From positions 1 to 39,138 of the forward strand of contig JAISMG010000031.1 of the NCBI GenBank assembly GCA_031276875.1: a DNA stretch of 39,138 bases. Reading direction: 5' to 3'. The notes below the pieces were generated by a model, which ran no database searches, had not been told where the DNA came from, and saw only the letters and a list, made by a program, of their open reading frames with translations. This document shows, piece by piece, positions 20,440 to 30,679 of this stretch. A program made the position numbers and the translations under genes. This stretch comes from Candidatus Peribacteria bacterium. Lineage in GTDB: Bacteria > Patescibacteriota > Gracilibacteria > Absconditabacterales > Absconditicoccaceae. The first letter of the stretch is position 1, and every line of letters begins with the position of its first letter.

Positions 20440-21702
20440 ATGACTTTTCCTTCTTTGGTCGCTCCCGGAGGGTCACATCTCAAGGCATTGGTTGCTTCTG
20501 CTTATGGAGCAGATGAAGTGTATGTAGGAGTCCCTTTCACCTCATTAAGAATGAGACAAAATAAACTCTATACCTTTGATATGCTCAAAGCTACCGTGCA
20601 ACAGCTCCACGCTAACGGCACGAAAGCACTTTTGACGATGAATATTTTCCCGAGAAATGGAGATGTGCAGATTTTTGAGTCTGTGGTAGAAAAAATTGCT
20701 GAAGTACAGCCAGATGGGATTATTTTTTCTGACCCGGGAACCTTTCAGTTGATTAAAAAATATTTACCTACTACTCCCCTCCATCTCTCCACCCAAACCA
20801 CGACACTCAACTATGCAGCAGTCAAATTTTGGGCTGATTTGGGAGTGAAAAGGATTGTCCTTGCACGTGAACTTCACATTGATGAAATTGCAACAATAAA
20901 ACAAGCGGTGCCAGAAATCGAATTGGAAGCGTTTGTCCACGGTGCAATGTGTATGACCTACTCAGGAAGATGTTTATTGGGAGATTATCTGTGATGAAGA
21001 GCAGGAAATAGAGGAGAATGCAATCACGCGTGCAGATTTAAGTATAAAATGTTTATTGAAGAAGAGAGAAGAAGCTGAAAGCTGATGGAAGTAGTGCACG
21101 ATGAAGATGGGGAACATTTGCTTTCTTCGAAAGATTTATGTACGATACATAGGCTAGGTGAATTGCTCCCTCATCTGGACGCAATGAAAATTGAAGGCAG
21201 AAGCAAATCAGAATTTTATGTGAGTGCGATAGTAAAAGCCTATAAACACGTGCGTGATGCTCTAGTTCAGGGGACTCCCATTGATGAACAGATTGTCAAT
21301 CTGGTGAATATGGTACCGCATAGGGAATATTGGGAAGGATTTTTGTTTCAACCATTGAAAGCATTTCCTGATGGAGAACGTGCCGAACCGATGAAACAAA
21401 CCACAGGAACGACTGCCGGTCCGCTGTTCAACAGAAACTATTTTGGGACCTTTACACCAGAAACGAGAGAACAGCACGGAAAAGTATATCATCATCTCGA
21501 CCCAAAAGAAGACATCAAAAGAGGAATGCGTTTACATTATCTCAGTCCTGACGCTATGGGAGAACTGGAGATTGTAGATATTATCGATGAGAAAGGAAAA
21601 ACGCTAGAAAAAGCTGACTGTAATATGACAGATATTTTTATTCAGACTTCTCTCCCTCTTCACGGATGGGAAAGTTTGTATGTGGAACCGTCTATAGGAT
21701 AG
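20440..21702 (+). CDS. U32 family peptidase-like protein (TrhP/YegQ-like)
   Basis: 420 aa with three TGA-Gly codons. Typical U32 features: LVAPGGSHLKALVASAYGADEVYVG at the N-terminus, the TIM-barrel stretch LHLSTQTTTLNY, then the signature block EAFVHGAMCMTYSGRC-LLGDYL followed by GRAGNRGECNHACRFKY with the conserved cysteines. The two adjacent TGA fall in the small-residue loop of this signature. The C-terminal DLCTIHRLGELL ... MKIEGRSKSEFYVS also matches. Family members such as TrhP (YegQ) take part in prephenate-dependent tRNA uridine hydroxylation, RlhA in rRNA hydroxylation; despite the family name, protease activity is doubtful in many. I favour an RNA-hydroxylation role without being able to choose. 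A T-rich leader without Shine-Dalgarno precedes the ATG. Confidence 0.9.
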
Positions 21703-21757
21703 ATAATAGTAAAAGTTATATTGAAGGGGGCTGTAAGCAACGCCCATCGACTCCATC

Positions 21758-22552
21758 CTATTCCTCGTCTACTTTCCTCAATTCTCTATGCACATCTTTC
21801 AACTCTTTTTTCATCTCGTTGAGTGGCATTTCTTTTGGCAAGTTTTCCGGTTTGTCGCCAGTATTGATTTCTACAAAATTTCTTACTTCTTTGCCGACTT
21901 CACGATGAGCCGTTTCGAGTTGGTATTGTCCTTGCAGTTTCTGACTTCTAATCCTTTCTTCGGTCTGTGTAATACGAAATAAATTGGCAGCCAATTCGGT
22001 GCGTCCCATATAGTCAAACAGTTTCTCTTTATCAATATTTCTCTTTTCTGCTAATTCTTGGTTGGACATTCCATACATACCTTCATATCCTGCCAAATTA
22101 AATCTCGCATAATCCGATACCCCGTGACGTGCAATGGTTTTGGATAAAGCTTTATTTCCTTCAGAAATCTCACTCCTCACCGAAAGCCTTTCTGGGTCTT
22201 GTCGTAATAATTCAAATCTTCTCGTCTGTTCAGCAAAATAATTTTGTGCAAAGGCTACTTGACGGAGCTTGGGATTTCCATTCATCGCCATAATGTAACA
22301 CGCATATCTGGACATCTTGTAGTCGGTTTTGCCTTCGTCTTCACGTTCGACTTTTTGGATATTGTCGTGAAGGTCTACTCCCAAATTGATGAGTGCTTTC
22401 ATCGTTTTGTCTATCAGCTTTTTCCCTTCTTTGTAATCCAAATACCCTAACATCATCAAAAATTCTGATGCCCATCGATACACCATCCCATTTTGGTGCT
22501 GGAAATCTTCAAAGGTAGGGAACGACTGTTCATTGATAAGTGGCACTTCCAT
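21758..22552 (-). CDS. dinD: DNA damage-inducible protein D (DinD)
   Basis: 264 aa from the preferred ATG at 22552, close to the E. coli length (about 274). Diagnostic stretches: SRYACYIMAMNGNP, YFAEQTRRFELL, EISEGNKALSKTIARHGV, GYEGMYGMSNQELAEKR and the strongly conserved MGRTELAANLFRITQTEERI. In E. coli, DinD is SOS-induced and inhibits RecA-mediated strand exchange. The longer frame starting at 22732 adds about 60 residues without family similarity and crosses a hairpin terminator (22689-22705), so the shorter start is better. No LexA box of a type I know is visible. It uses no TGA in this reading, unlike most neighbours of similar length. Convergent with the U32 gene (55-base gap). Confidence 0.88.
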   Translation of the reverse strand: MEVPLINEQSFPTFEDFQHQNGMVYRWASEFLMMLGYLDYKEGKKLIDKTMKALINLGVDLHDNIQKVEREDEGKTDYKMSRYACYIMAMNGNPKLRQVAFAQNYFAEQTRRFELLRQDPERLSVRSEISEGNKALSKTIARHGVSDYARFNLAGYEGMYGMSNQELAEKRNIDKEKLFDYMGRTELAANLFRITQTEERIRSQKLQGQYQLETAHREVGKEVRNFVEINTGDKPENLPKEMPLNEMKKELKDVHRELRKVDEE

Positions 22553-22688
22553 AGCATATCTAACAGAAACTAAAATGCTGATAATTGCATCAAGCATAGA
22601 GAAATTTGCACGGAAAGCAATATCAAATACAAATTTTTTTCGTCGGTATTTTGAGTTGTTTTTTGAAAGTAAAATCATAAAAAGAACC

Positions 22689-22711
22689 CCGTATATTATA
22701 TACGGCTTTTT
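22689..22711. terminator. Hairpin terminator, possibly bidirectional, between dinD and corA
   Basis: CCGTATA-TTA-TATACGG (22689-22705) is a perfect 7-bp stem followed on the plus strand by CTTTTT and on the minus strand by GGTTCTTTTT. It insulates the divergent dinD and corA genes and argues that dinD begins downstream of it. Confidence 0.65.
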
Positions 22712-22761
22712 AGAGCTTATTGGTACATTCAATGATAGAATGAAGCCTGACTATCGGAGAG

Positions 22762-23655
22762 ATGAATTGGACACATCTCGTAAATCCTACTCACAAAGAT
22801 ATTATCCCCTTTCTGGAAAAATATGATTTGCACGAAATCATTGAACAGGATTTTTTGGATTTCACGACGCAAGATAAAATTGATGTGTATGATGACTGCA
22901 TTTTTTTGGTCATTCGTTTTCCCAAATATAATGCCCATAGCAAAAAACATTTTTCTAATGTGATGCACGCAATTTTGGGGAAAAGTTTCATTTTGACAGT
23001 AACAAGCTACGTGACAAATAATATTCAGAAAATTCAGGATACCTATCGTGCAGAACTCAATGAAGAACAGTCTGAAGAATTTAAACTCTCTCCATATTAT
23101 ATTCTCTACAAAATCATTGACGCAATGTATGACAAAGCGTTGATAGGACTAGGGAAATTTTCACAAGATTTGGTAAGATTTGAAGATGATGCGTTGGATA
23201 GCGATTTTGTGAATGAAGAGCTGCTTTCTCAGCTTTTGATAAAAAAAAGAAATGCCATTTTGATGAAACATATTATTTCGCCTCATACAGAAATTTTGAG
23301 AGAATTACAAATCGCGACGGTTAATTTTTATGCAGGAGATTTGGATGTGTACTTTGAAGATTTGCAGTACAAGACCGATAAAATTCTGTCCCTGATTTCA
23401 ATTATCAAGGAAAACACGGAAAGTCTCTTTGATGTATCCAATACGTTAACGATAATGAAGACCAATAAAGTCATTTCTATTTTGACGATTTTTACGGTAA
23501 TTTTGGGGATTTTGACGCGATTGAGTGGGATGTATGGAATGAATGTTGATTTGCCATTTGATGACCATCCGTGGGCATTTACGGGAGTATGTGCAATGAT
23601 GATAGGAGCAGCAGGAATAATGATAGTCTATTTTAGAAAGAAAAAACGGTTTTAA
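22762..23655 (+). CDS. corA: CorA-like divalent metal transporter
   Basis: 297 aa. The family's cytoplasmic alpha/beta domain is followed by a long helix, then two C-terminal membrane helices (ISILTIFTVILGILTRLSGM and FTGVCAMMIGAAGIMIVYF). The selectivity motif YGMNV (GMN at about 260-262) lies at the end of the first helix, as in Mg2+/Co2+/Ni2+ channels. CorA forms a pentamer in the cytoplasmic membrane and takes up Mg2+. The basic FRKKKRF tail is normal. GGAGAG just before the ATG is the nearest thing to a Shine-Dalgarno in the window, but the spacing is only a few bases. No TGA is used. A motif copy (23656) follows the stop directly. Confidence 0.92.
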   Translation: MNWTHLVNPTHKDIIPFLEKYDLHEIIEQDFLDFTTQDKIDVYDDCIFLVIRFPKYNAHSKKHFSNVMHAILGKSFILTVTSYVTNNIQKIQDTYRAELNEEQSEEFKLSPYYILYKIIDAMYDKALIGLGKFSQDLVRFEDDALDSDFVNEELLSQLLIKKRNAILMKHIISPHTEILRELQIATVNFYAGDLDVYFEDLQYKTDKILSLISIIKENTESLFDVSNTLTIMKTNKVISILTIFTVILGILTRLSGMYGMNVDLPFDDHPWAFTGVCAMMIGAAGIMIVYFRKKKRF

Positions 23656-24112
23656 AAAGCTGATTACCCCCAACAAACGCGGAAAACAAACCTTTAGTAG
23701 TATAATGAGCTAAAAATTTTGCAATTTGATTTATGCATTCACCTATTCTTTTATGCATACATTTCAATGCTTTCCTCTTACGTTAAATGGGTGAAATAGT
23801 TACAACCTTTTTGCACAGTCATAATGTAGTTGATTAGAAGATAAATCGCATTTAATCTATAATCATTTGACTGTACATTTTAATTTTTAATTAAGCACAA
23901 AAGTAAACCATTTGCATTCTCTCAGGAAATCCTTATCATTCTCTCTTGATTTCAAGGTGAATTATTTTCATTCGTTGCTCTCTGGTCGCTTCTTTACGCT
24001 AATGTAAAGCCTTATACCACTACTTTGAGAGCTGAGAAAAAAGGATTTGCCTAAATCATACGATTGTGCTTTTTATAGCAATCCTTTTATTCTCTCCTTT
24101 TCTTTTTTCACA
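23656..24112 (+). other. Long structured leader region ahead of the DEAD-box helicase gene
   Basis: No gene is visible in these 457 bases. TATAAT occurs at 23858-23863 without a convincing -35. Downstream several pairings are possible: CTTGA-TTT-CAAG near 23945, CTTTAC-gctaat-GTAAAG near 23993-24010, and AAATCCTT near 23927 with AAGGATTT near 24037. CTCTCA near 23919 could instead pair with TGAGAG near 24025, crossing the last helix. Long structured leaders that allow autoregulation are known for csdA/deaD-type helicase mRNAs; such a role here is inference. Confidence 0.4.
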
Positions 24113-25807
24113 ATGACAACTTCTCCTTCTGTCCTCGCTTTTTCTGAGCTTGGACTTTCCCCTACAATGTTGAACTCTTTACTCCAGAAAGGCTTTGAAA
24201 GACCCACCCCTATCCAAGAACAAGTAATCCCTTTACTGCTCCGTGGACAAAAAAACATTATCGGACAAGCAGCCACAGGAACTGGAAAAACCGCTGCATT
24301 TGGAATTCCGCTTTTGGAAACCTTAGTCCCTCATCAACACCCTCAAGCACTTATTCTCGTGCCGACTAGAGAACTTGCTGTGCAAGTCGCAGAAGAAATC
24401 AATTCCTTACAGGCTCATTCCAAAGACAAACTTTCTGTGGTGCCAATTTACGGAGGACAATCCTATACACTCCAAATTCGTGCTCTCAAAAGAGGCGTAG
24501 ATATTGTCGTAGGGACCCCGTGAAGAATTATTGACCATCTCAAACAAAAAACGCTGAAATTGCAGCAGATTTCTTATCTGATTTTGGATGAAGCAGATGA
24601 AATGCTCAATATGGGATTTATTGATGATATTGAAACGATTTTTCAGCAGACCAATGAAGAAAAAAAAGTGTTGCTCTTTTCTGCGACGATGCCCAAAGCG
24701 ATTCTCAAGGTTGCAACTACCTATATGGGTGATTATCAGTTAGTTTCAGTGAAAACTTCTCAATTGACGACCACGCAGACCACGCAACGGTATTTCGAGG
24801 TGCGTGAAAGCGACAAATTCGAGGCATTGTGTAGGATTATTGATATAGAGCCAGCTTTTTATGGGATTATTTTCTGCAAAACAAAATTGGATTGTGATTT
24901 TCTGACTACCAAACTCAATGAAAGAGGCTATCAAGCTCAGGGCTTGCACGGTGATATTCAGCAGAAACAAAGAGAAAAAATTCTGAAATCCTTCAAAGAC
25001 AAACAATCCATTATTTTGGTGGCTACTGACGTAGCAGCCAGAGGAATTGATGTTAATGATATTACGCACGTTATCAATTATTCCTTGCCTCAGGATACCG
25101 ATAGTTATGTGCATAGAGTCGGGAGAACCGGTAGAGCAGGCAAAACAGGAAAAGCGATTACGTTTGTCTCTCCTCAGGAATACAAAAGAATTGTACTCAT
25201 TCAGAGAATGACCAAAACAGATATTCAAAAAGGGGCAGTTCCTTCCGCCAAAGACATTATCCAAGCCAGAATACTAAAACTCAAAACTGACGTCCAAGCA
25301 GTATTGGGTGGAGCAGCGTATCAGGAATATTTGGACATTGCTCGTGAGGTGATGGCGGACAGTCCAGCTGAAGACGTTATTGCAGCATTACTCAAACTTC
25401 AGTATCCAGAAGGATTGACGCTAGAGAGTTTCAAAACGATTAGTGAAGTAAGTATCGATACTACAGGAACCAGCAGACTTTTCATCGCTTTGGGAAGAAA
25501 ACAGGGATATAGTCCGCGTTCTTTGGTTGATTTCATCCAACAAGAGGCAGGAGTAAGTCCCAGAGAGATTGATGATGTGCGTGTGTTGGAAGACTTTTCG
25601 TTTGTAACGGTTCCGTTTGCGGATGCAGAGGTGATTTTGCACGTCTTTTCCAAGAAAAAAAGTGGAGGAAGAAGTTTGGTGAGCAAAGCAAGAGATAAAA
25701 ATGCTGATGCTTCCTTCCCTCAGAGGAGAAATGAGACGCAGAGAAGAGGAGAATATCGTCCGAGAGGCAGAGAAGACAGCAGAAGAAATGATAGGAGATG
25801 AAGGTAG
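24113..25807 (+). CDS. deaD: DEAD-box RNA helicase with DbpA-type RNA-binding domain
   Basis: 564 aa. Helicase core in order: Q motif FERPTPIQEQ, Walker A ATGTGKT (about 54-60), PTRELAVQ, TPGR with the Gly encoded by TGA (residue 137), DEAD (159-162), SAT, the C-terminal lobe with ATDVAARGIDV and HRVGRTGRAG. A linker is followed by a DbpA/CsdA RNA-binding domain (TSRLFIALGRKQGYSPRSLVDFI ... DFSFVTVP) and a basic RG-rich tail (RRGEYRPRGRE). CsdA-type helicases unwind RNA during ribosome assembly and mRNA decay, often in the cold. The end is R-R-G-R then TAG at 25805, because the TGA at 25799 is Gly. The first ATG of the frame (24047) adds 22 unrelated residues; ATG 24113 gives the normal start. 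Confidence 0.95.
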
Positions 25808-25920
25808 AAAAACGGATTTTTCGAACACAACCATATCACAAAAATAATAAATGTCCATATATATATATGCATATTTCTTAAACAAATCAACTCAAAGTGG
25901 CTTCCAGACTGGTCAAATTT

Positions 25921-25948
25921 TTGCGTTTAAAATTTTTCTGGGTATAAT
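25921..25948 (+). promoter_or_regulatory. Promoter of the glycine-rich SLH protein gene
   Basis: TTGCGT (25921-25926), 16 bp, perfect TATAAT (25943-25948), leaving a leader of about 35 bases before the ATG at 25989. Confidence 0.7.
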
Positions 25949-25988
25949 AGAGTAAAAGAATTTTTATCTTCTTTATACTATATACATT

Positions 25989-28900
25989 ATGAAACTGCAA
26001 CTACCAAGGGTCGTACGTACCCACTCTACTATTGTAGGACTTAGTCTCCTCTTCCTCGTAGGAATAAGCGGACTTCTGCTGTCTCTTTCTCCTTCTGTTG
26101 AAGAGGTTATTTTGTATGGAGAATTTTCTGGGGAGAATGTCAGAGAATTAGCTCCAGAGAATACCGAAGAATCATCTGGAGATATTTCAAAAGATGTTCC
26201 AGAGGAAAGTCCAGAGAAGTCTGAAGCATTGGAAGATGATGTTGACCAATGAGAACTAGAAGAAAATGTTGATGAAACGGACAACGCAATGGATGAAGAA
26301 AAAGAAGTTGTGTTTCTCCCTATTAAATGAGAGGAATCTCGCAATACTACAGAGGGAGAAGAGGAGTTGGGAATGGAAGAAGAACCAACAGAAGATGTAA
26401 TTAAAGACGAATCTATAGATGAAAATCAAGTGATTGATGAAAAGATAGAATTTGAAGATAATGAAGTAAATATATCATCAGTAATGATAAATGATAACAT
26501 AGAGGTATTTACAGGGGATACAACATGGATAGTGCCTAATGGTATTACTGAAGTAGAGGTATTTGCTGTAGGAGGTGGAGGATGAGGTGCTGGTGATTGA
26601 TGTAGTGCTCATTCTGCAGGAGGTGGTTGAGATGGAGGACAAATTAGTATAGGAACTGTGAATGTAATCCCAAATCAAGCTATTCAAATTACAATTGGTA
26701 AAGGAGGAAATTGAGGTCTTCAAATGAGGTGTTATGTATCAGCAGAAGATGGAGGAGACACTATGTTTGGAAATTTTATTACAGCTCTTGGCGGAATTGG
26801 TGGACGTCAATCTGACACGAGACAATCTATGCATGAAGCAAATAAACCTCATCATCTTAATAGTGCTAAAGGAGGAAAAGGTATGGGATATGAGGGTTAT
26901 AATTGACAAGAACTTGATGGTGAAAATGGCACTGTATGTTCTTTCTGTGAAGATAATAATAAATATGGTGCAGGAGGAGCTGGTGGAAGTGATAGTTATG
27001 GTGGTTTTCAAATTTGATGAACGGGTGGAGATACAGGATGAGGAAATGGAGGCTGAGGACCTGATAATGTAGCAGCTAATAGAGGAAATAATGCAATATT
27101 TTATGGAGCAGGAGGTGGAGGGGCAGCTTTTTCATCTAATCATACATATAGTCAGTGAGGAAATGGATATCAGGGTATTATAATAATTAAATATGATACT
27201 ATGTATAGTATCTCTTATACACCTACAGAGCAAACTACTTGATCCGTTATAGCAACAGTTACAGCATTAAAAAGTGGAAACTTTACATTTACTACTTCAG
27301 GATGGGAAACTATCGACGGTGGAACTACATATATCAAAACCTATACTGATAATATTACAGGAGAACTTGTTTCGTTTGAAACTTCCTCTGGAAATGTAGA
27401 AGAAAAACTTATCAATATCACCAATATCATCCCAGAAGTTACCCTTACCTATACCCCCGAATGACCAACCTTAACAACAGGTAGTGTGACGGCTAAAGTA
27501 AGTTTTAACAAAAGTTGAATTACTATTACCAATAATGGAGGAAGTCCCGAGTATACGTTTACAGAGAGAGGAGAGTTTGTTTTTGAATGGAGAGATGACT
27601 ATGGTAATACAAGAAATGCTACAGCAAGTGTAGATTGGATAGGAGATGGAATTCCCATTATCCCTACTATTACGTATACTCCTAATGGTCCCTCTCAAAC
27701 CGTATGAAATGTCATTGCATTGATTAGCTTCAATAAAAGCTGAGTAGTACTCACCAATAATTCTGGTAATACTTATACATTTACTGAAAATGGAGAATTT
27801 ATCTTCACTTTCAAAGATACATATGGAATAACAGGCAGTGCTACAGCAAGAGTAAACTGGATACTGCATAGAGATAATGATTTTGATTATCAAAGTGGCT
27901 GTGAGACATATATTATCCCTACTGATGGAGTCTATAAATTACAAGTATGGGGAGCACAAGGAGGATATTCTGGTAATCCCAAAGGTAGTGGTGGATATGC
28001 AGAAGGAAATATTGCTTTACATAAAGATGAACTTCTCTATGTTTGTGTAGGTGGTCAACCTACTGATTGTAATGTAGGGGGATATAATGGAGGAGGTCCT
28101 TCTTATCAAAGTAGTACTAATGATTCTTGTGGAGGAGGGGGAGGAACCGATATTAGAATAGGGACAAATTCCTTATATGCTAGAGTCATTGTTGCAGGAT
28201 GAGGTGGAGCTGGATATTCAAATACTGGTAAAGGTAATTATGCTGGCAGAGAGAATAGCTCCTATGATGGTACTCAAATAGGTAGTTCTATCTGTAATAC
28301 AAGCTATAGTTTTATGAATTGATCGTTTGGAGTAGGAGGTGGTAATCCTGTAGGTAATCCTGCTAGTATTTGAGATGATTATGGAGGATGAGGTTGAGGA
28401 CGATATGGAGGTAGTTCTTGTGGTGATACTAATGGATGAGGTGGTTCTAATTATGTTTTAACAGAACACTCTTACAAACCAATAGGATATCTATTAGATG
28501 CAACCTATTATTTAACAGATGCTAGGATAGTAGCTGGAAATGCGAGTATGCCAAATCCAGCAGGAGGAAGTATGGTAGGAAATGCTGGAGATGGATATGC
28601 CAAAATTACGTTACTTAGTCCAATAGGAACTATAACATACACCCCTTCTACCTTAACAAATCAAGAAGTAAGAGCTATTTTGACATTGAATATGTCAGGA
28701 AGTATTAGCTCTGGAGAGAACCGAATAGCAACAGGAACTACGGGAAGAGAATTTTTCAAGGTCTTTTCTGAAAATATGACAGGGGAAATAGTAGAATTTA
28801 TAGGAGAAAATGGGTATACAGGAAGTGCATTCATTACGATTGATCGAATCGACAAGCAACCACCTAGGATTATAAATTTGACCTATACCCCAAAAGAAGA

Positions 28901-29846
28901 AACCACAGCCCCTGTACTGGTTACAATAGTATTTGATGAATTTACAATACTCTCAGGTTGGGAAAAAATAAATGATGTTACCTTTACCAAAATCTATACT
29001 GAAAATAAAGAGGAACAGATAGTCTTTTCTGATATAGTGGGAAATACAAATGAAATAAGAATACATATTTCACAGATTGTTTCACCAAGTTTGGATGGAT
29101 GATGAGGCGGTGGAGTAAGTCTGAAAAAAGACTATTGTCCTGATGGTGACTTCTCTCCTTCCTATTACGATAACAAATGTGAAATAACTTTCACAGATGA
29201 TAGTGAACATCCAACAGCAAATGAAATAGAAAAAAAATCTGATTTTCAATCTGCCTATGAATGGGCATATGTCAATAAAATCACCACAATACCCACCTTT
29301 GAACAAGCGAGAATAGCCGACACTATCACCAGAGCAGAAATGGCAAAAATGATTGTCGCTTTTGCCACCATAGACGCAGTACTAGTTGCGTTTCCCCCTG
29401 AGAAGGGGGAAGAGCCCTCAGTTCCTGAGGGGTCAGGAGGTTTATCAACAGTAGACGAAATGGAAGAGAATTTATCAACAACAGAAAGGGGACAGTGCCA
29501 CTCCTTCAGCGACCTTAACCAAGCCACCCCAGACCTGCAATCCTCCATCATCCAAGCCTGCCAACTCGGACTAATGGGACTTAAAGCCGATGGAAAAACC
29601 GTTAAATCAGCTTTTTCTCCTAATGCTACGATTACTACCGCAGAAATCGCTACTACTATTTCTCGCTTACTCCGAGGAAATGCATATCAAGGAAGCGAAA
29701 AATGGCGATACCACAACCATTTACTTACATTACAAAAAGCAGACATCATCCCACGAAACATTGACCCAATGAGAAAAGAACTCAGAGGAACCGTCTTTCA
29801 AATGCTGATGAACACAGTGAAGCTGTTCCACACTACCAATACATAA
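25989..29846 (+). CDS. 1285-aa surface protein: acidic stalk, two glycine-rich domains, Ig-like repeats, SLH-type anchor
   Basis: Continuous in frame over 3858 bases only with about 25 TGA read as Gly, several in GGG runs. An N-terminal membrane helix (STIVGLSLLFLVGISGLLLSL) is followed by about 120 acidic residues (Glu/Asp-rich, natively unfolded). A first Gly-rich domain covers about 180-400. Ig-like repeats opening with xTYTP occur near 400-620. A second Gly-rich domain (636-875) starts GCETYIIPTDGVYKLQVWGA and fits the PF12810 glycine-rich family; two more TYTP repeats follow. The C-terminus has SLH-like segments (ITRAEMAKMIVAFA near 1115; CHSFSDLNQATPDLQSSII near 1170, then ATITTAEIATTISRLL). 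SLH domains bind pyruvylated secondary cell-wall polymers, and a pyruvyl transferase lies at 10068. Likely exported and wall-anchored; its ligand is unknown. Confidence 0.9.
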
Positions 29847-29950
29847 ATTCTGCTCCCATTATCCCTTGATTTCATCTTCCATTAAGGTAAATTCGTATAA
29901 AGCAGACTGAGAAATTCTGACTCAAATTTATTTTCTTTTCATTCATTACA

Positions 29951-30679
29951 ATGATTAGTTCAGCACATACAGACACTACACCTGCTAGTTTTATCCAATT
30001 GGTAAACGTAAAAAAAACCTATGGAGGAACTGATGCAGAACCTGTCTACGCTTTGAGAGGGATTAACCTCGTTATCAATGATGGAGATTTTATTTCCATT
30101 ATGGGACCTTCTGGTTGTGGAAAATCCACTCTAATGAATATTGTTGGTCTCCTAGACACTCCCACATCAGGAGATTATTTCCTCCGTGGAGAAAAAGTAA
30201 AAGCAATGTCTCAAGATGACTGGTCAATGATACGTAGGTCTACTATCGGATTTGTCTTTCAGGGATATAATCTCTTAAAAAGAATGCCAGCTTGGGAACA
30301 GGTAGCATTACCTTTATCCTATATGGGAGTGTCTAGTAAACAGAAAAAAGAAAGAGCGGTAGCTGCTCTGGAAACTGTAGGATTAGGAACGAGAATAGAA
30401 GCATTGCCAAACCAACTTTCAGGAGGACAACAGCAAAGAGTATGTATTGCTCGTGCCTTAGTATCCAATCCCGGACTTTTGCTTGCAGATGAACCAACGG
30501 GAGCTTTGGACAGCAAAACAGGAGAAGAAATTTTACAGTTTTTTCAGAAATTAAATAAAGAACAAGGAAAAACGGTACTCTTGATTACTCACGATAGCCA
30601 CATTGGTGCTGCGGCACAGCAGATGATTAGAATGAAAGATGGACAATTTGTAGAGGAACAAAAAGCTGCCACTCTTTAA
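29951..30679 (+). CDS. ABC transporter ATPase, MacB/LolD type
   Basis: 242 aa. Walker A GPSGCGKST, Q-loop FVFQGYNLL, signature LSGGQQQR, Walker B LLLADEPTGALDS and the H-loop ITHD are all intact. The residues around them (MNIVGLLDTPTSGDY, LLADEPTGALDSKTGEEI) are typical of the MacB/LolD/FtsE branch that powers FtsX-like permeases. No permease is adjacent; the candidate partner is the permease at 12563. The stop overlaps the convergent DUF1846 gene by four bases in a TTAA shared by both stop codons. No Shine-Dalgarno; no TGA codon. Confidence 0.93.
   Translation: MISSAHTDTTPASFIQLVNVKKTYGGTDAEPVYALRGINLVINDGDFISIMGPSGCGKSTLMNIVGLLDTPTSGDYFLRGEKVKAMSQDDWSMIRRSTIGFVFQGYNLLKRMPAWEQVALPLSYMGVSSKQKKERAVAALETVGLGTRIEALPNQLSGGQQQRVCIARALVSNPGLLLADEPTGALDSKTGEEILQFFQKLNKEQGKTVLLITHDSHIGAAAQQMIRMKDGQFVEEQKAATL

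Noticed and set aside
22553-22732. A longer N-terminus for DinD starting at 22732
   Set aside because: The extra 60 residues have no family counterpart and run through a hairpin terminator; the ATG at 22552 fits the DinD length.
24850-24860. Near-matches of the dispersed word such as CCAGCTTTTT or ACAGCTTTTG
   Set aside because: They differ by one base and were left out of the count to keep it strict.
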